From positions 124,001 through 188,000 of the forward strand of contig NZ_JADDXU010000003.1 of the NCBI RefSeq assembly GCF_015163075.1: a stretch of DNA of 64,000 nt, given 5' to 3'. Position numbers and translations under genes: made by a program. The notes beneath the pieces were generated by a model that was given only the letters and a program-made list of their open reading frames with translations, made no database searches and was not told where the DNA came from. Within the stretch, counting starts at the first letter, position 1, and each line of letters begins with the position of its first letter. Source of the DNA: Streptomyces justiciae. GTDB lineage: Bacteria; Actinomycetota; Actinomycetes; Streptomycetales; Streptomycetaceae. Of this stretch, positions 52,720 to 60,242 are shown piece after piece.

Positions 52720-52816
52720 GAGGTGGGGTGGCTGAGCCAGTGGTCCACGGGTGGATGGCTGGGCGGCGGGGTGGCTGAGCGGCTGGGTGGCTGAGCCAGT
52801 GGTCCTTTGACGGCGA

Positions 52817-52875
52817 CGGCCCCTTCACCGTCGTACAGAGTTGTCTGTCTTCTCTGTACGACGGTGAAGGGGCCG
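52817..52875. terminator. 24-bp perfect inverted repeat between convergent genes
   Basis: Left arm 52817-52840 (starts cggccccttcac) is the exact reverse complement of the right arm 52852-52875, with an 11-nt pyrimidine loop. It lies between the PBP (plus) and yqeY (minus) stops, so it probably terminates both. The stem is unusually long. Confidence 0.75.
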
Positions 52876-52889
52876 AACGTTTTCCGGGA

Positions 52890-52998
52890 CCGTCGGTCAG
52901 CCGGGGACCGTCGGTCAACCGGGGTCCCTCGGTCGCCCAGGGTCTCTCGGTCGCCCAGGGTCTCTCGGTCGCCCAGGGTTTCTCGGTCAGCCGGCCAG
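52890..52998. repeat. 18-bp tandem repeats next to the PBP/yqeY hairpin
   Basis: ctcggtcgcccagggtct occurs three times at 52928-52945, 52946-52963 and 52964-52981 (the last with ttt). Before them are two related units gaccgtcggtcagccggg / gaccgtcggtcaaccggg. The array runs into the yqeY stop codon. Confidence 0.8.
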
Positions 52999-53454
52999 CA
53001 GCTTCTTCACCGTGGCGGCGACGCGGCCGCCCTCCGCGAGGCCCGCGACCTTCGGGTTCACGATCTTCATGACGGCACCCATGGCCCGCGGCCCCTCGGC
53101 GCCCGCCGCCTTCGCCTCCTCGACGGCCTGGGCGACGATCGCATTCAGCTCGTCGTCGGACAGCTGCTTGGGCAGGTACTCGGCGAGGACCTCGCCCTCC
53201 GCCTTCTCCCGCTCGGCGCTCTCGGCGCGACCACCCTGCGCGAAGGCGTCCGCCGCCTCGCGGCGCTTCTTCGCCTCCTTGGCGATCACCTTGAGGACCT
53301 CGTCGTCGGAGAGCTCGCGCTTCTCCTTACCCGCGACCTCCTCCTTGGTGATCGCGGCGAGCGTCAGCCGGAGCGTCGAGGAGCGGAGCTCGTCGCGCTC
53401 CTTGATCGCGGCGTTGAGGTCTTCCTGCAGCTTCGACTTGAGCGTGGTGGTCAT
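52987..53454 (-). CDS. GatB/YqeY domain protein
   Basis: 155 aa, all helical. LKSKLQEDLNAAIKERDELR, EVLKVIAKEAKKRREAADAF, KAEGEVLAEYLPKQLSDDEL, and the C-terminal GGRVAATVKKLLAG are in YqeY order. The family is the tail domain of GatB without the amidotransferase; it may interact with tRNA or tRNA-dependent enzymes. ATG preceded by GGACC-type weak RBS. The stop lies at the edge of an 18-bp repeat array. Confidence 0.88.
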   Translation of the reverse strand: MTTTLKSKLQEDLNAAIKERDELRSSTLRLTLAAITKEEVAGKEKRELSDDEVLKVIAKEAKKRREAADAFAQGGRAESAEREKAEGEVLAEYLPKQLSDDELNAIVAQAVEEAKAAGAEGPRAMGAVMKIVNPKVAGLAEGGRVAATVKKLLAG

Positions 53455-53554
53455 GGGTCCGATTCTCGCAGGTGTACGACGCGGGACGCCCGCGCATTTA
53501 CGGGACCGCGGACGGCTGGTCAAGCGGGCGCCCGCGGTCTGACACGATGGAGGC

Positions 53555-54481
53555 ATGCGCGCGCGATACGGAGTTCCCTTGGGAATGGCGGCGGTTGGCG
53601 CCGCCGGCTTGCTGTACTCGGCGGGATTCGAGGCCCGTTCCTTCCGCCTGCGACGGGTGACGGTCCCCGTCCTCCCCGCCGGCATGCGACCGCTGCGCGT
53701 GCTCCAGGTCTCCGACATCCACATGGTCGGCGGCCAGCGCAAGAAGCAGCGCTGGCTGCGATCGCTGGCGGGGCTGCGCCCGGACTTCGTGATCAACACG
53801 GGCGACAACCTGTCGGACCCGGAGGGCGTGCCGGAAGTGCTGGACTCGCTGGGCCCGTTGATGGAGTTCCCGGGGGCGTACGTCTTCGGCTCCAACGACT
53901 ACTACGGCCCGCGCCCTCGCAACCCCGCCCGCTACCTCCTGGAGAAGGCGAGCGGCCGGCACGGTCTGAACGGCAACCCGCCCGCGGTCGGCGTGGTCCA
54001 CAACCCGTGGGAGGACCTGCGGGACGGTTTCGACGCGGCGGGCTGGCTCAACCTCACGAACACGCGCGGCACGCTGAAGGTCGAGGGCGTGTCGGTGGAG
54101 CTGACGGGACTGGACGACCCGCACATCAAGAGGGACCGGTACGCGGAGGTGGCGGGCGGTCCGTCGTCCGCTGTGGACTTCTCGATGGGCGTGGTGCACG
54201 CGCCGTACCTGCGCGTCCTCGACGCGTACGCGGCCGACGCCTACCCCCTGATCCTGGCCGGCCACACGCACGGCGGCCAGCTGTGCATCCCGTTCTACGG
54301 TGCCCTGGTCACCAACTGCGACCTCGACACGGACCGGGTGAAGGGCCTGTCGACCCACACGGCGGAGGGCAGGACCTCGTACCTCCACGTCTCAGCGGGC
54401 TGCGGCACGAACCGGTACACACCGGTGCGATTCGCTTGTCCGCCGGAGGCTACGTTGTTGACGTTGGTGGGGCGGGGGTAG
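53555..54481 (+). CDS. Membrane-anchored metallophosphoesterase
   Basis: 308 aa. An N-terminal hydrophobic anchor (GVPLGMAAVGAAGLLYSAGF) is followed by the calcineurin-like metal sites: QVSDIHMVGG, FVINTGDNLSDP, FGSNDYYGP (GND/E replaced by GSND), VVHAPYLR and LAGHTHGGQLCIPF. The two-metal centre looks complete. Substrate unknown; many Streptomyces copies are next to PBPs and cell-wall genes, as here. ATG start. Confidence 0.88.
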   Translation: MRARYGVPLGMAAVGAAGLLYSAGFEARSFRLRRVTVPVLPAGMRPLRVLQVSDIHMVGGQRKKQRWLRSLAGLRPDFVINTGDNLSDPEGVPEVLDSLGPLMEFPGAYVFGSNDYYGPRPRNPARYLLEKASGRHGLNGNPPAVGVVHNPWEDLRDGFDAAGWLNLTNTRGTLKVEGVSVELTGLDDPHIKRDRYAEVAGGPSSAVDFSMGVVHAPYLRVLDAYAADAYPLILAGHTHGGQLCIPFYGALVTNCDLDTDRVKGLSTHTAEGRTSYLHVSAGCGTNRYTPVRFACPPEATLLTLVGRG

Positions 54482-54517
54482 CTGGGGGGCAGGGGTGCCG
54501 GGCCTTTGGTGCGGGGG

Positions 54518-54649
54518 TTTCTGCCGCACCGGCCTGCTGCCGCACGGGGGCTTCTGCCGCACCGGCCTGCTGCCGCACGGGGGCTTCTGCCGCGTCGGCC
54601 CGCTGCCGTACGGGGGCTTCTGCCGCGTCGCCCCACTGCTGTACGGGGT
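54518..54649. repeat. Four 33-bp tandem repeats
   Basis: Units starting (c/t)ttctgccgc occur at 54518, 54551, 54584 and 54617, a period of 33 bp (a multiple of 3); the last is degenerate. The 292 bp between the metallophosphoesterase and the next gene consist mostly of this array. All six reading frames can be open over parts of it; none has a convincing gene. Confidence 0.85.
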
Positions 54650-54773
54650 GACTGTTGGCTGTCGGCGGCGCGGGCCCGGCACCGTACGGGGATTTCTAGC
54701 GCCTCGGCCGGGTGGTTAACCCGCACGGCCCGCCCGTATCGCCCCATATGTCCGCGCTGCTTAGCGTGAGGGC

Positions 54774-55568
54774 ATGACCACCCCGATACCCAGGGACATC
54801 CCGGACCTCCCCGCGATCCCGGGTGTACCCGCGCTGCTGCCCTCCCCCGTCCCCGCCACCGCGGTGGTGGCCCCCGTACGCCGCCCGCTGGCCGCCACGT
54901 ACCGCCTGCTGGTCGCCCTCGCGGCCGCCGCAGCGGTGACGATCGACCTGCTCCTGGGCAGCCCGACGCGCGTACTGAGCTACTTCACGATCCAGAGCGC
55001 CGTCCTGCTGGCGCTGGTCTCCGCGGCGTCGGCCCGCAGGGCCTGGACCGCGCGCCGTCCGCTGCCGGCCGGACTGACCGGCGCGACACTCCTCTACATC
55101 CTGCTCACGGGCCTGGTGTACCACCTGCTTCTCGCGGACACGACGACGCCGTTCTCGATGACGGACGCGGCCGAGCCGACGGGCTGGGCGAGGATCACGA
55201 ACGTGGCCCTGCACACGGCCCTGCCGATCGCGGCGACGCTGGACTGGCTGCTGCTGACGGCCCCGGGCCGCCTGCGCCTACGCCATGCGGCGACCTGGCT
55301 GCTGTTCCCCCTCGCCTACCTGGCCTTCTCCTTCACGCGGGGTGAGCTGCTCGTCCCCGGCACTCCGGCCCGCTACCTCTACCCGTTCCTGGACGTCGAC
55401 CTGCACGGCTACAAGACCGTCCTGGGCAACGCCCTCCTCCTCGGCCTCTCCTTCTACGCCCTCGCCGTCCTCCTCGTGGCCCTCGACCACATCCGCCCGA
55501 ACCCCCTCCGCCACCGCGCCCACCACCGCGCGAAAACCGGATTTCGTCTCCAGCCACCAGTGGGCTAA
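54774..55568 (+). CDS. Pr6Pr-family multispanning membrane protein
   Basis: 264 aa. A Pro-rich N-terminus ([20 protein letters not shown]) precedes six or seven helices: [71 protein letters not shown], and later ones. The FSFTRG and [14 protein letters not shown] segments are characteristic of Pr6Pr (PF04306-like) proteins. Transport or enzymatic role unknown. tRNA-Pro starts 43 bp after the stop. Confidence 0.82.
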   Translation: MTTPIPRDIPDLPAIPGVPALLPSPVPATAVVAPVRRPLAATYRLLVALAAAAAVTIDLLLGSPTRVLSYFTIQSAVLLALVSAASARRAWTARRPLPAGLTGATLLYILLTGLVYHLLLADTTTPFSMTDAAEPTGWARITNVALHTALPIAATLDWLLLTAPGRLRLRHAATWLLFPLAYLAFSFTRGELLVPGTPARYLYPFLDVDLHGYKTVLGNALLLGLSFYALAVLLVALDHIRPNPLRHRAHHRAKTGFRLQPPVG

Positions 55569-55610
55569 AGTAAACGACGTCGCCGCGACAAGCAGGAACA
55601 GCAGCGACAT

Positions 55611-55684
55611 CGGGGTGTAGCGCAGCTTGGCAGCGCGCTTCGTTCGGGACGAAGAGGTCGTGGGTTCAAATCCCGCCACCCCGA
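55611..55684 (+). tRNA. tRNA-Pro, anticodon CGG
   Basis: 74 nt cloverleaf: acceptor cggggtg/caccccg, D-arm gcgc-agcttggca-gcgc, anticodon stem cttcg/cgaag with loop ttcggga (CGG at positions 34-36), variable aggtc, T-arm gtggg-ttcaaat-cccgc, discriminator A. CCA is not encoded. It reads CCG proline codons, frequent in this genome. Confidence 0.96.
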
Positions 55685-56317
55685 CAGCCAAAACAGCAGG
55701 TGAGGCTCCTACCGGTTTGGGTAGGAGCCTCACCTGTTTCTGTGTGTGCGCGTCCGGGTGCTCGCCGCAGTGGGGAAACTCCTGCGCGGGTCGCGGAGTC
55801 GGATCGTTAGGGTCGGCGGCGTTAGTGAAGGTGAGCGTCGTATAGCGAACCACCGAGTCCACGTCGTACCCGTCGTTCTCGCTCTGGCCAATCCGTCGTG
55901 GCAGCGGGACGTACGGCTCGATTCCTCGGTCTTCGAGAACCTCGACCATGTCTTCCACGCGCTTTTCGATGACTTCTGCGATGCGGACGAGCCTGAGCGA
56001 TACCTCGGCATCAGTCTGAGGACCGCGGAGGAGGTCGCTCTCATGCGTGAGTTGGCTGTCGCGATCAGCGCCGCTGGAGGCGAGGCCCCCGGCGGCACGG
56101 AGGTGGAGTAGCTCCGGGCGTCCTCCTGGCCGGACGTGGTCGCCGTTGCCGGTCGCCTTGCTCAGGTCATGGTCGCCAACGATCTCGGAGAACTCGTCTC
56201 TCTGCACCACCGCGAGGCAGTCAGTGGTTCTGGCGACGGGACGACGAATCCGGATCACAGGTCTGAGTGTCAGAGTCCGCGTATCAGCGGCATTCAGGAC
56301 CGGGGAGCGGAACAGGC
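55685..56317. other. Unresolved region between tRNA-Pro and FGE gene
   Basis: After a terminator (55697-55742) both strands contain protein-like stretches: plus FENLDHVFHALFDDFCDADE and EPERYLGISLRTAEEVALMR ending at 56111, minus RYTTLTFTNAADPNDPTPRP. Neither has a good start or RBS, and the two run opposite to each other over the same DNA. The likeliest explanation is a decayed gene or a fragment; I cannot decide the strand. Confidence 0.5.
55697..55742 (+). terminator. 17-bp perfect terminator after tRNA-Pro
   Basis: Arms 55697-55713 (starts caggtgaggctcc) and 55720-55736 pair perfectly around a 6-nt loop, followed by tttctgtgtgt. It ends the tRNA transcript. Confidence 0.88.
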
Positions 56318-57286
56318 GTGAGTGAAGCGCACGTAGGTGGTCGTTGCTGTGTGCCCTCGGGTGGTGGGGTGGGTGGGGATGCGAGGGCTGTGCCGCTCCG
56401 GCGGGAGGGGGGTGGTGGCGATGGCATGGTTTTGGTTGGTGGGGGTGAGTTTCTTATGGGGGCTGACGATGTTGAGGGGGTTCCGGGGGACGGGGAAGGG
56501 CCTGTGCGGAGGGTGCAGGTCGACGCGTTCTGGGTTGATGTGCATGCCGTCAGTAATGCGCGGTTCGCTGAGTTCGTGGACGACACCGGGTATCTGACCG
56601 ATGCCGAGCGGCTCGGGTGGTCGTACGTCTTTGCCGGGTTTCTGCCCGGCGTCTTGCGGCGTGGGGCTCCGCGGCCCGAGGCGGCGCCCTGGTGGTGTGC
56701 CGTGGGTGGGGCCAGTTGGCGGGAGCCGGAAGGGGTCGGGAGTGGGGTGGAGGGGCGGGAGGATCATCCCGTCGTCCATGTGTCCTGGTACGACGCCGCC
56801 GCCTACGCCGCCTGGGCGGGGAAGCGGCTGCCCACCGAGGCCGAGTGGGAGTACGCCGCCCGGGGTGGGCTCGAGCAGCGGCGTTATCCGTGGGGGGACG
56901 AGCTCGATCCCGGCGGTGAGTATCGGTGCAATGTCTGGCGCGGGGTCTTCCCCGGCAAGAACACCGGCGCCGACGGGTATCGGGGGACCGCGCCCGTCGA
57001 CGCCTTCCAGCCCAACGGGTTCGGGCTCTACAACATGTCCGGCAATGTCTGGGAGTGGTGCAGTGACTGGTGGGGAGTTGAGCACCGGGGCGATCGTTCT
57101 GGGCAAGGGGCTGCGCCGCGCGGGCCTCTCGGGCCGGCCGACGGGACCCGTCGTGTCATCCGCGGCGGTTCCTACATGTGTCACGTCTCCTACTGCAACC
57201 GCTACCGCGTCGCCGCCCGCACCTCCAACACCCCGGACAGTTCCAGCGGGCACACCGGGTTCCGGTGCGTCGCATCCGCCCATTGA
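56318..57286 (+). CDS. Formylglycine-generating enzyme (FGE/SUMF1)
   Basis: 322 aa (S. coelicolor FGE: 314). GMVLVGGGEFLMG opens the fold, RLPTEAEWEYAARGG and GNVWEWCSDWW are typical. The active-site cysteines are C288 and C293 in IRGGSYMCHVSYCNRYRVAAR, followed by NTPDSSSGHTGFRCVA. FGE oxidises a Cys in CxPxR motifs of sulphatases to formylglycine with copper and O2. All key residues are present. GTG 56318 has GGGGAGCGG upstream. No sulphatase gene is in the window. Confidence 0.93.
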   Translation: MSEAHVGGRCCVPSGGGVGGDARAVPLRREGGGGDGMVLVGGGEFLMGADDVEGVPGDGEGPVRRVQVDAFWVDVHAVSNARFAEFVDDTGYLTDAERLGWSYVFAGFLPGVLRRGAPRPEAAPWWCAVGGASWREPEGVGSGVEGREDHPVVHVSWYDAAAYAAWAGKRLPTEAEWEYAARGGLEQRRYPWGDELDPGGEYRCNVWRGVFPGKNTGADGYRGTAPVDAFQPNGFGLYNMSGNVWEWCSDWWGVEHRGDRSGQGAAPRGPLGPADGTRRVIRGGSYMCHVSYCNRYRVAARTSNTPDSSSGHTGFRCVASAH

Positions 57287-57411
57287 CCGGCAGAGTGTCG
57301 GTCGGTCGCATGCCCGGTGCCGCCGTCACTCCCCTGCCGGTGCCTACGCAGCCGTAGCCTTGGGCCGCAGGAATCGAACCGACCGATGAATCCGCTAAGG
57401 ACGTTCGCCCA

Positions 57412-57714
57412 ATGATCATCTTCGGCACCAAGGGATACCTCTACCAGCTCGCGATACTCACGCTGGTCTGCGGCGGCTGTGGCAACCCCGCCGCGCACAC
57501 CCTCCGGAAGCGCGTCACGAAGTTCACGCTGTTCTTCGTGCCGCTGTTCCCGATCTCCACCAAGTACGCGACGCAGTGCACCTTCTGCGGTACGGAGGTG
57601 AAGATCGGCAAGGAGCAGGCCGAGCAGCTCCAGGCGCAGGCCGCCGGCGCTCCCGCCCCGTACGGGCAGGGGCAGGGGTACGGGCAGCAGCCTCAGCAGC
57701 CCTATCAGTCCTGA
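57412..57714 (+). CDS. Zinc-ribbon protein with Gln-rich tail
   Basis: 100 aa. MIIFGTKGYLYQLAILTLVC, then CGGCGNP and CTFCGTEVKIGK give two CxxC knuckles (zinc ribbon) separated by a basic/aromatic linker (KRVTKFTLFFVPLFPISTKY). The C-terminus is Gln/Gly/Tyr-rich (QGQGYGQQPQQPYQS). Family: zinc-ribbon DUF. Function unknown. ATG preceded by AAGGACG. Confidence 0.85.
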   Translation: MIIFGTKGYLYQLAILTLVCGGCGNPAAHTLRKRVTKFTLFFVPLFPISTKYATQCTFCGTEVKIGKEQAEQLQAQAAGAPAPYGQGQGYGQQPQQPYQS

Positions 57715-57760
57715 GCCCACGCCCTGATCGAATTCGGTGGTGCTGCGCCCCTCCTTGGAT

Positions 57761-57781
57761 TAAGTTCCCTTAAGGAACTTA
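57761..57781 (+). promoter_or_regulatory. Inverted repeat upstream of the O-methyltransferase
   Basis: taagttcc (57761-57768), cttaa, ggaactta (57774-57781): perfect 8-bp arms with a 5-bp spacer, 25 bp upstream of the GTG. AT-rich by local standards, a good operator candidate. Confidence 0.55.
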
Positions 57782-57805
57782 CCCGCGCCGAGAGGGAGAC
57801 GCCCC

Positions 57806-58477
57806 GTGTCGCAGCAACACACCTGGACCGCCGTCGACGACTACTTCAACGGGCTGCTCGTGGAAGAGGACCCCGCGCTGCTCGACGCCGTGAAGGACAG
57901 TGCGGCGGCCGGGCTACCCGGGCATCAAGTCGCCGCCAATCAGGGGAAGTTGCTCAACCTGATCGCCCGGGTCCGCGGTGCCCGTTCCATTCTGGAGATC
58001 GGTACCCTCGGCGGTTACAGCACCATCTGGCTGGCCCGTGCCCTGCCCGAGGGCGGGCGGCTGGTGACGCTGGAGGCCGATGAGCGGTGTGCCGAGGTCG
58101 CCCGGGCCAATGTGGCGCGGGCCGGGCTCGGGGACATCGTCGAGCTGCGGCTCGGCAAGGCGCTGGACACGCTGCCCGTGCTGGTGGAGGAGAGCGCCGG
58201 GCCCTTCGACCTCGTCTTCATCGACGCCGACAAGCCCTCCAACCCCGACTATCTGCGGTGGGCGCTGAAGCTCACCCGGCCCGGCAGTGTCATCGTCGGC
58301 GACAACGTCGTCCGGGACGGTGCCGTCACCGACCCCGACAGCGACGACCCGCGCGTCCAGGGCGTCCGCCGCTTCACCGAACTCATCGCCGCGGAGCCCC
58401 GGTTGACGGCCACGACCGTGCAGACCGTCGGGTCCAAGGGGTACGACGGTTTCACGCTGGCGCTGGTCACCGGCTGA
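57806..58477 (+). CDS. O-methyltransferase, catechol/caffeoyl-CoA type
   Basis: 223 aa. AGLPGHQVAANQGKLLNLIA, ILEIGTLGGYSTIWLARAL (SAM loop), GRLVTLEADERCAEVARAN, and LVFIDADKPSNPDYLRWAL (metal-binding Asp) are class I OMT (PF01596) motifs. It needs divalent metal and transfers methyl to a catechol-like hydroxyl; substrate unknown. GTG start with GAGGGAGACGCCCC upstream. The stop overlaps the converging oxidoreductase gene by 11 bp. Confidence 0.93.
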   Translation: MSQQHTWTAVDDYFNGLLVEEDPALLDAVKDSAAAGLPGHQVAANQGKLLNLIARVRGARSILEIGTLGGYSTIWLARALPEGGRLVTLEADERCAEVARANVARAGLGDIVELRLGKALDTLPVLVEESAGPFDLVFIDADKPSNPDYLRWALKLTRPGSVIVGDNVVRDGAVTDPDSDDPRVQGVRRFTELIAAEPRLTATTVQTVGSKGYDGFTLALVTG

Positions 58478-59267
58478 CACCCAACCGCGTGTGCAGGTCC
58501 AGGCCCGTCGTGCCCGCGCGCTCCCGGCCCGGCAGCAGCCGCATGTCATGGTCGTAGTCGCCGCCCGTGAGGGAGCGGAACGGGACCGGGGGGTCCGTGA
58601 ACAGGGCGTCCAGGCGGCGGGCGTACGCCTCGAGGGCGGGGGCCCAGCGGTCGGCGGGCATACGGTCCGTGTCGTACACCGCGAAGGGTTCGAGCGGGGT
58701 CATGCCGGTGAACCAGAACAGGCCGTGCTGGAGCGGGTGGAGCACGTCGGTGAGGCGGCCGTGGATGCCGCGGTCGGAGAAGGCCGTCTCCCGCGCGCCG
58801 AGCGTCACCGAGAGCAGGGCCCGGCGGCCGGCCAGCGCGCTGGCGGTGTCGTCGTACGGCGGCGGGACCTTGGGGCCGTACGCGAAACCGCTCGTGAAGA
58901 CGCGGTCGATCCAGCCCTTCAGGATCGCCGGGGCCGAGAACCACCACATCGGGAACTGCAGGACGACCGCGTCCGACCAGCGGATCTTCTCCTGTTCCGC
59001 GGCGATGTCCGGGGCGAGGCGGCCGGTCAGTGTGGCCTCCTCCGAGTCGCGCATCACATGCAGGCGGCGGGCCGGGCCGCCCTCCGAGCCGTGGTCCGGG
59101 TAGTCGTCGGTGCTGACCGTCGGGTTCCACTTCATCGCGTACAGGTCGGAGAGCCGTACCTCGTGGCCCGCCGCGCGCAGGTGGTCGACGGCGAACGTGG
59201 TCAACGCCGTGTTCGGGGAACGCGGTTCGGGGTGGGCGCTGACGACCAGGATCTTCTTCTGCTTCAT
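58467..59267 (-). CDS. NAD(P)H-dependent flavin oxidoreductase (quinone reductase type)
   Basis: 266 aa flavodoxin-fold protein. ILVVSAHPEPRSPNTALTTF, the FMN/FAD loop QFPMWWFSAPAILKGWIDRV, and FTSGFAYGP are in NQO1/MdaB/KefF order. It reduces quinones or azo compounds in two-electron steps. ATG 59267. Divergent from the XRE regulator (132 bp), which likely controls it. The 3' end overlaps the OMT gene by 11 bp. Confidence 0.9.
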   Translation of the reverse strand: MKQKKILVVSAHPEPRSPNTALTTFAVDHLRAAGHEVRLSDLYAMKWNPTVSTDDYPDHGSEGGPARRLHVMRDSEEATLTGRLAPDIAAEQEKIRWSDAVVLQFPMWWFSAPAILKGWIDRVFTSGFAYGPKVPPPYDDTASALAGRRALLSVTLGARETAFSDRGIHGRLTDVLHPLQHGLFWFTGMTPLEPFAVYDTDRMPADRWAPALEAYARRLDALFTDPPVPFRSLTGGDYDHDMRLLPGRERAGTTGLDLHTRLGVSR

Positions 59268-59312
59268 GCCGGTACGGTCTCCCCGCCGGCGGCACCGTAG
59301 CCAGAACCCTCC

Positions 59313-59324
59313 TCCACCGGTGGA
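59313..59324. promoter_or_regulatory. 12-bp palindrome in the divergent NQO/XRE promoter
   Basis: tccaccggtgga is self-complementary and lies midway in the 132-bp region between the two divergent starts, a possible binding site of the XRE regulator. Confidence 0.4.
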
Positions 59325-59399
59325 ACGCGAGTCCTGGTACTGCGAGGACCAGTCACGGAGCAGGGCGGTGTTCGGCCGCCGCCGCGGATACTGGGAGAC

Positions 59400-60242
59400 A
59401 TGGACGGGATCTACGACAGCCGCCGCGCCCTCGGCGGATTCCTGCGCGCCCGGCGCGGGCGGGTCGCCCCGGAGCGGGCCGGGATCGGCGGGGGTGCCGT
59501 CGGGAGCAAGCGGCGGCGGGTGCGGGGGCTGCGGCGTGAGGAGCTGGCCCAGCTCGCCGGGATCAGCGTGGACTACTACGTCCGCCTGGAACAGGGGCGG
59601 GCCACCGCGCCGTCCGCCGAGGTGCTCGATGCCCTGTCCCGTGCGCTCGGGCTCGACGCGGCGGAGCGGCGGCATCTGGACACCCTGGCCGCCGGGCGGC
59701 CCGACCCCGTGCCGCGGCAGCGGATCGGGCCGGGGCTGCGGCGGGCGCTGGACGCGATGGACGGGCTGCCCGTCTTCGTCACCAACCACCGGCTCGACGT
59801 CGTCGCCTGGAACCCGCTGGGCGCCGCGCTGATGGGCGGCTTGGACGTGCCAGGCCGCCGCGACGCCAACAACGCCCGTTTCGTCTTTCTCGATCCCGCC
59901 GCGCGGGACCTCCATCCCGACTGGGAAGCGCGGGCCGCCGAGGCGGTCGGACAGCTGCGGGTCGCGGCGGGGCGGCATCCCGACGACCCGGAGCTGACCG
60001 GCCTCATCGCCGAACTGGCCGACGCGAGCCCGGAGTTCCGGCGGATCTGGGACTCCGGCGAGGTCACCATGTGCGCGGCGGGGCGCAAGCGGCTGCGGCA
60101 TCCCGTCGCAGGGCTGCTGGAGCTGGACTTCGAGACGCTGCACGTGCCGGCCGGGCCCGGGGAGTCCGGGCTGGTCCTGCATGTGTTCAGCGCGGCGGAG
60201 GACAGTCCCGAGGCCGCCGCGCTCCGAAAGCTACTGGCCTAG
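59400..60242 (+). CDS. XRE-type regulator with MmyB-like ligand-binding domain
   Basis: 280 aa. N-terminal helix-turn-helix VRGLRREELAQLAGISVDYY and VRLEQGRATAPSAEVLDALS (XRE family). The C-terminal domain of about 180 residues starts GLPVFVTNHRLDVVAWNPLG and contains FLDPAARDLHPDW and AELADASPEFRRIWDSGEV, the MmyB-like PAS-related fold that binds fatty acid-like ligands. Typical Streptomyces repressor next to an oxidoreductase that it is read away from. The stop abuts the converging TIGR03943 stop with no gap. Confidence 0.9.
   Translation: MDGIYDSRRALGGFLRARRGRVAPERAGIGGGAVGSKRRRVRGLRREELAQLAGISVDYYVRLEQGRATAPSAEVLDALSRALGLDAAERRHLDTLAAGRPDPVPRQRIGPGLRRALDAMDGLPVFVTNHRLDVVAWNPLGAALMGGLDVPGRRDANNARFVFLDPAARDLHPDWEARAAEAVGQLRVAAGRHPDDPELTGLIAELADASPEFRRIWDSGEVTMCAAGRKRLRHPVAGLLELDFETLHVPAGPGESGLVLHVFSAAEDSPEAAALRKLLA

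Noticed and set aside
54495..54719. 74-residue plus-strand frame made of GGFCRTGLLPH repeats
   Set aside because: Cys-rich repetition arises only from the 33-bp array; no RBS, no conservation evidence, and other frames over the same array are equally open.
55278..56258. A long minus-strand frame running through tRNA-Pro, containing [16 protein letters not shown]
   Set aside because: That peptide is the well-known artefact of translating the antisense of tRNA genes; the frame also crosses the terminator and part of Pr6Pr.
56294..57283. 329-residue minus-strand frame opposite the FGE gene
   Set aside because: Pro/Gly-rich antisense; the FGE frame contains the active-site cysteines.
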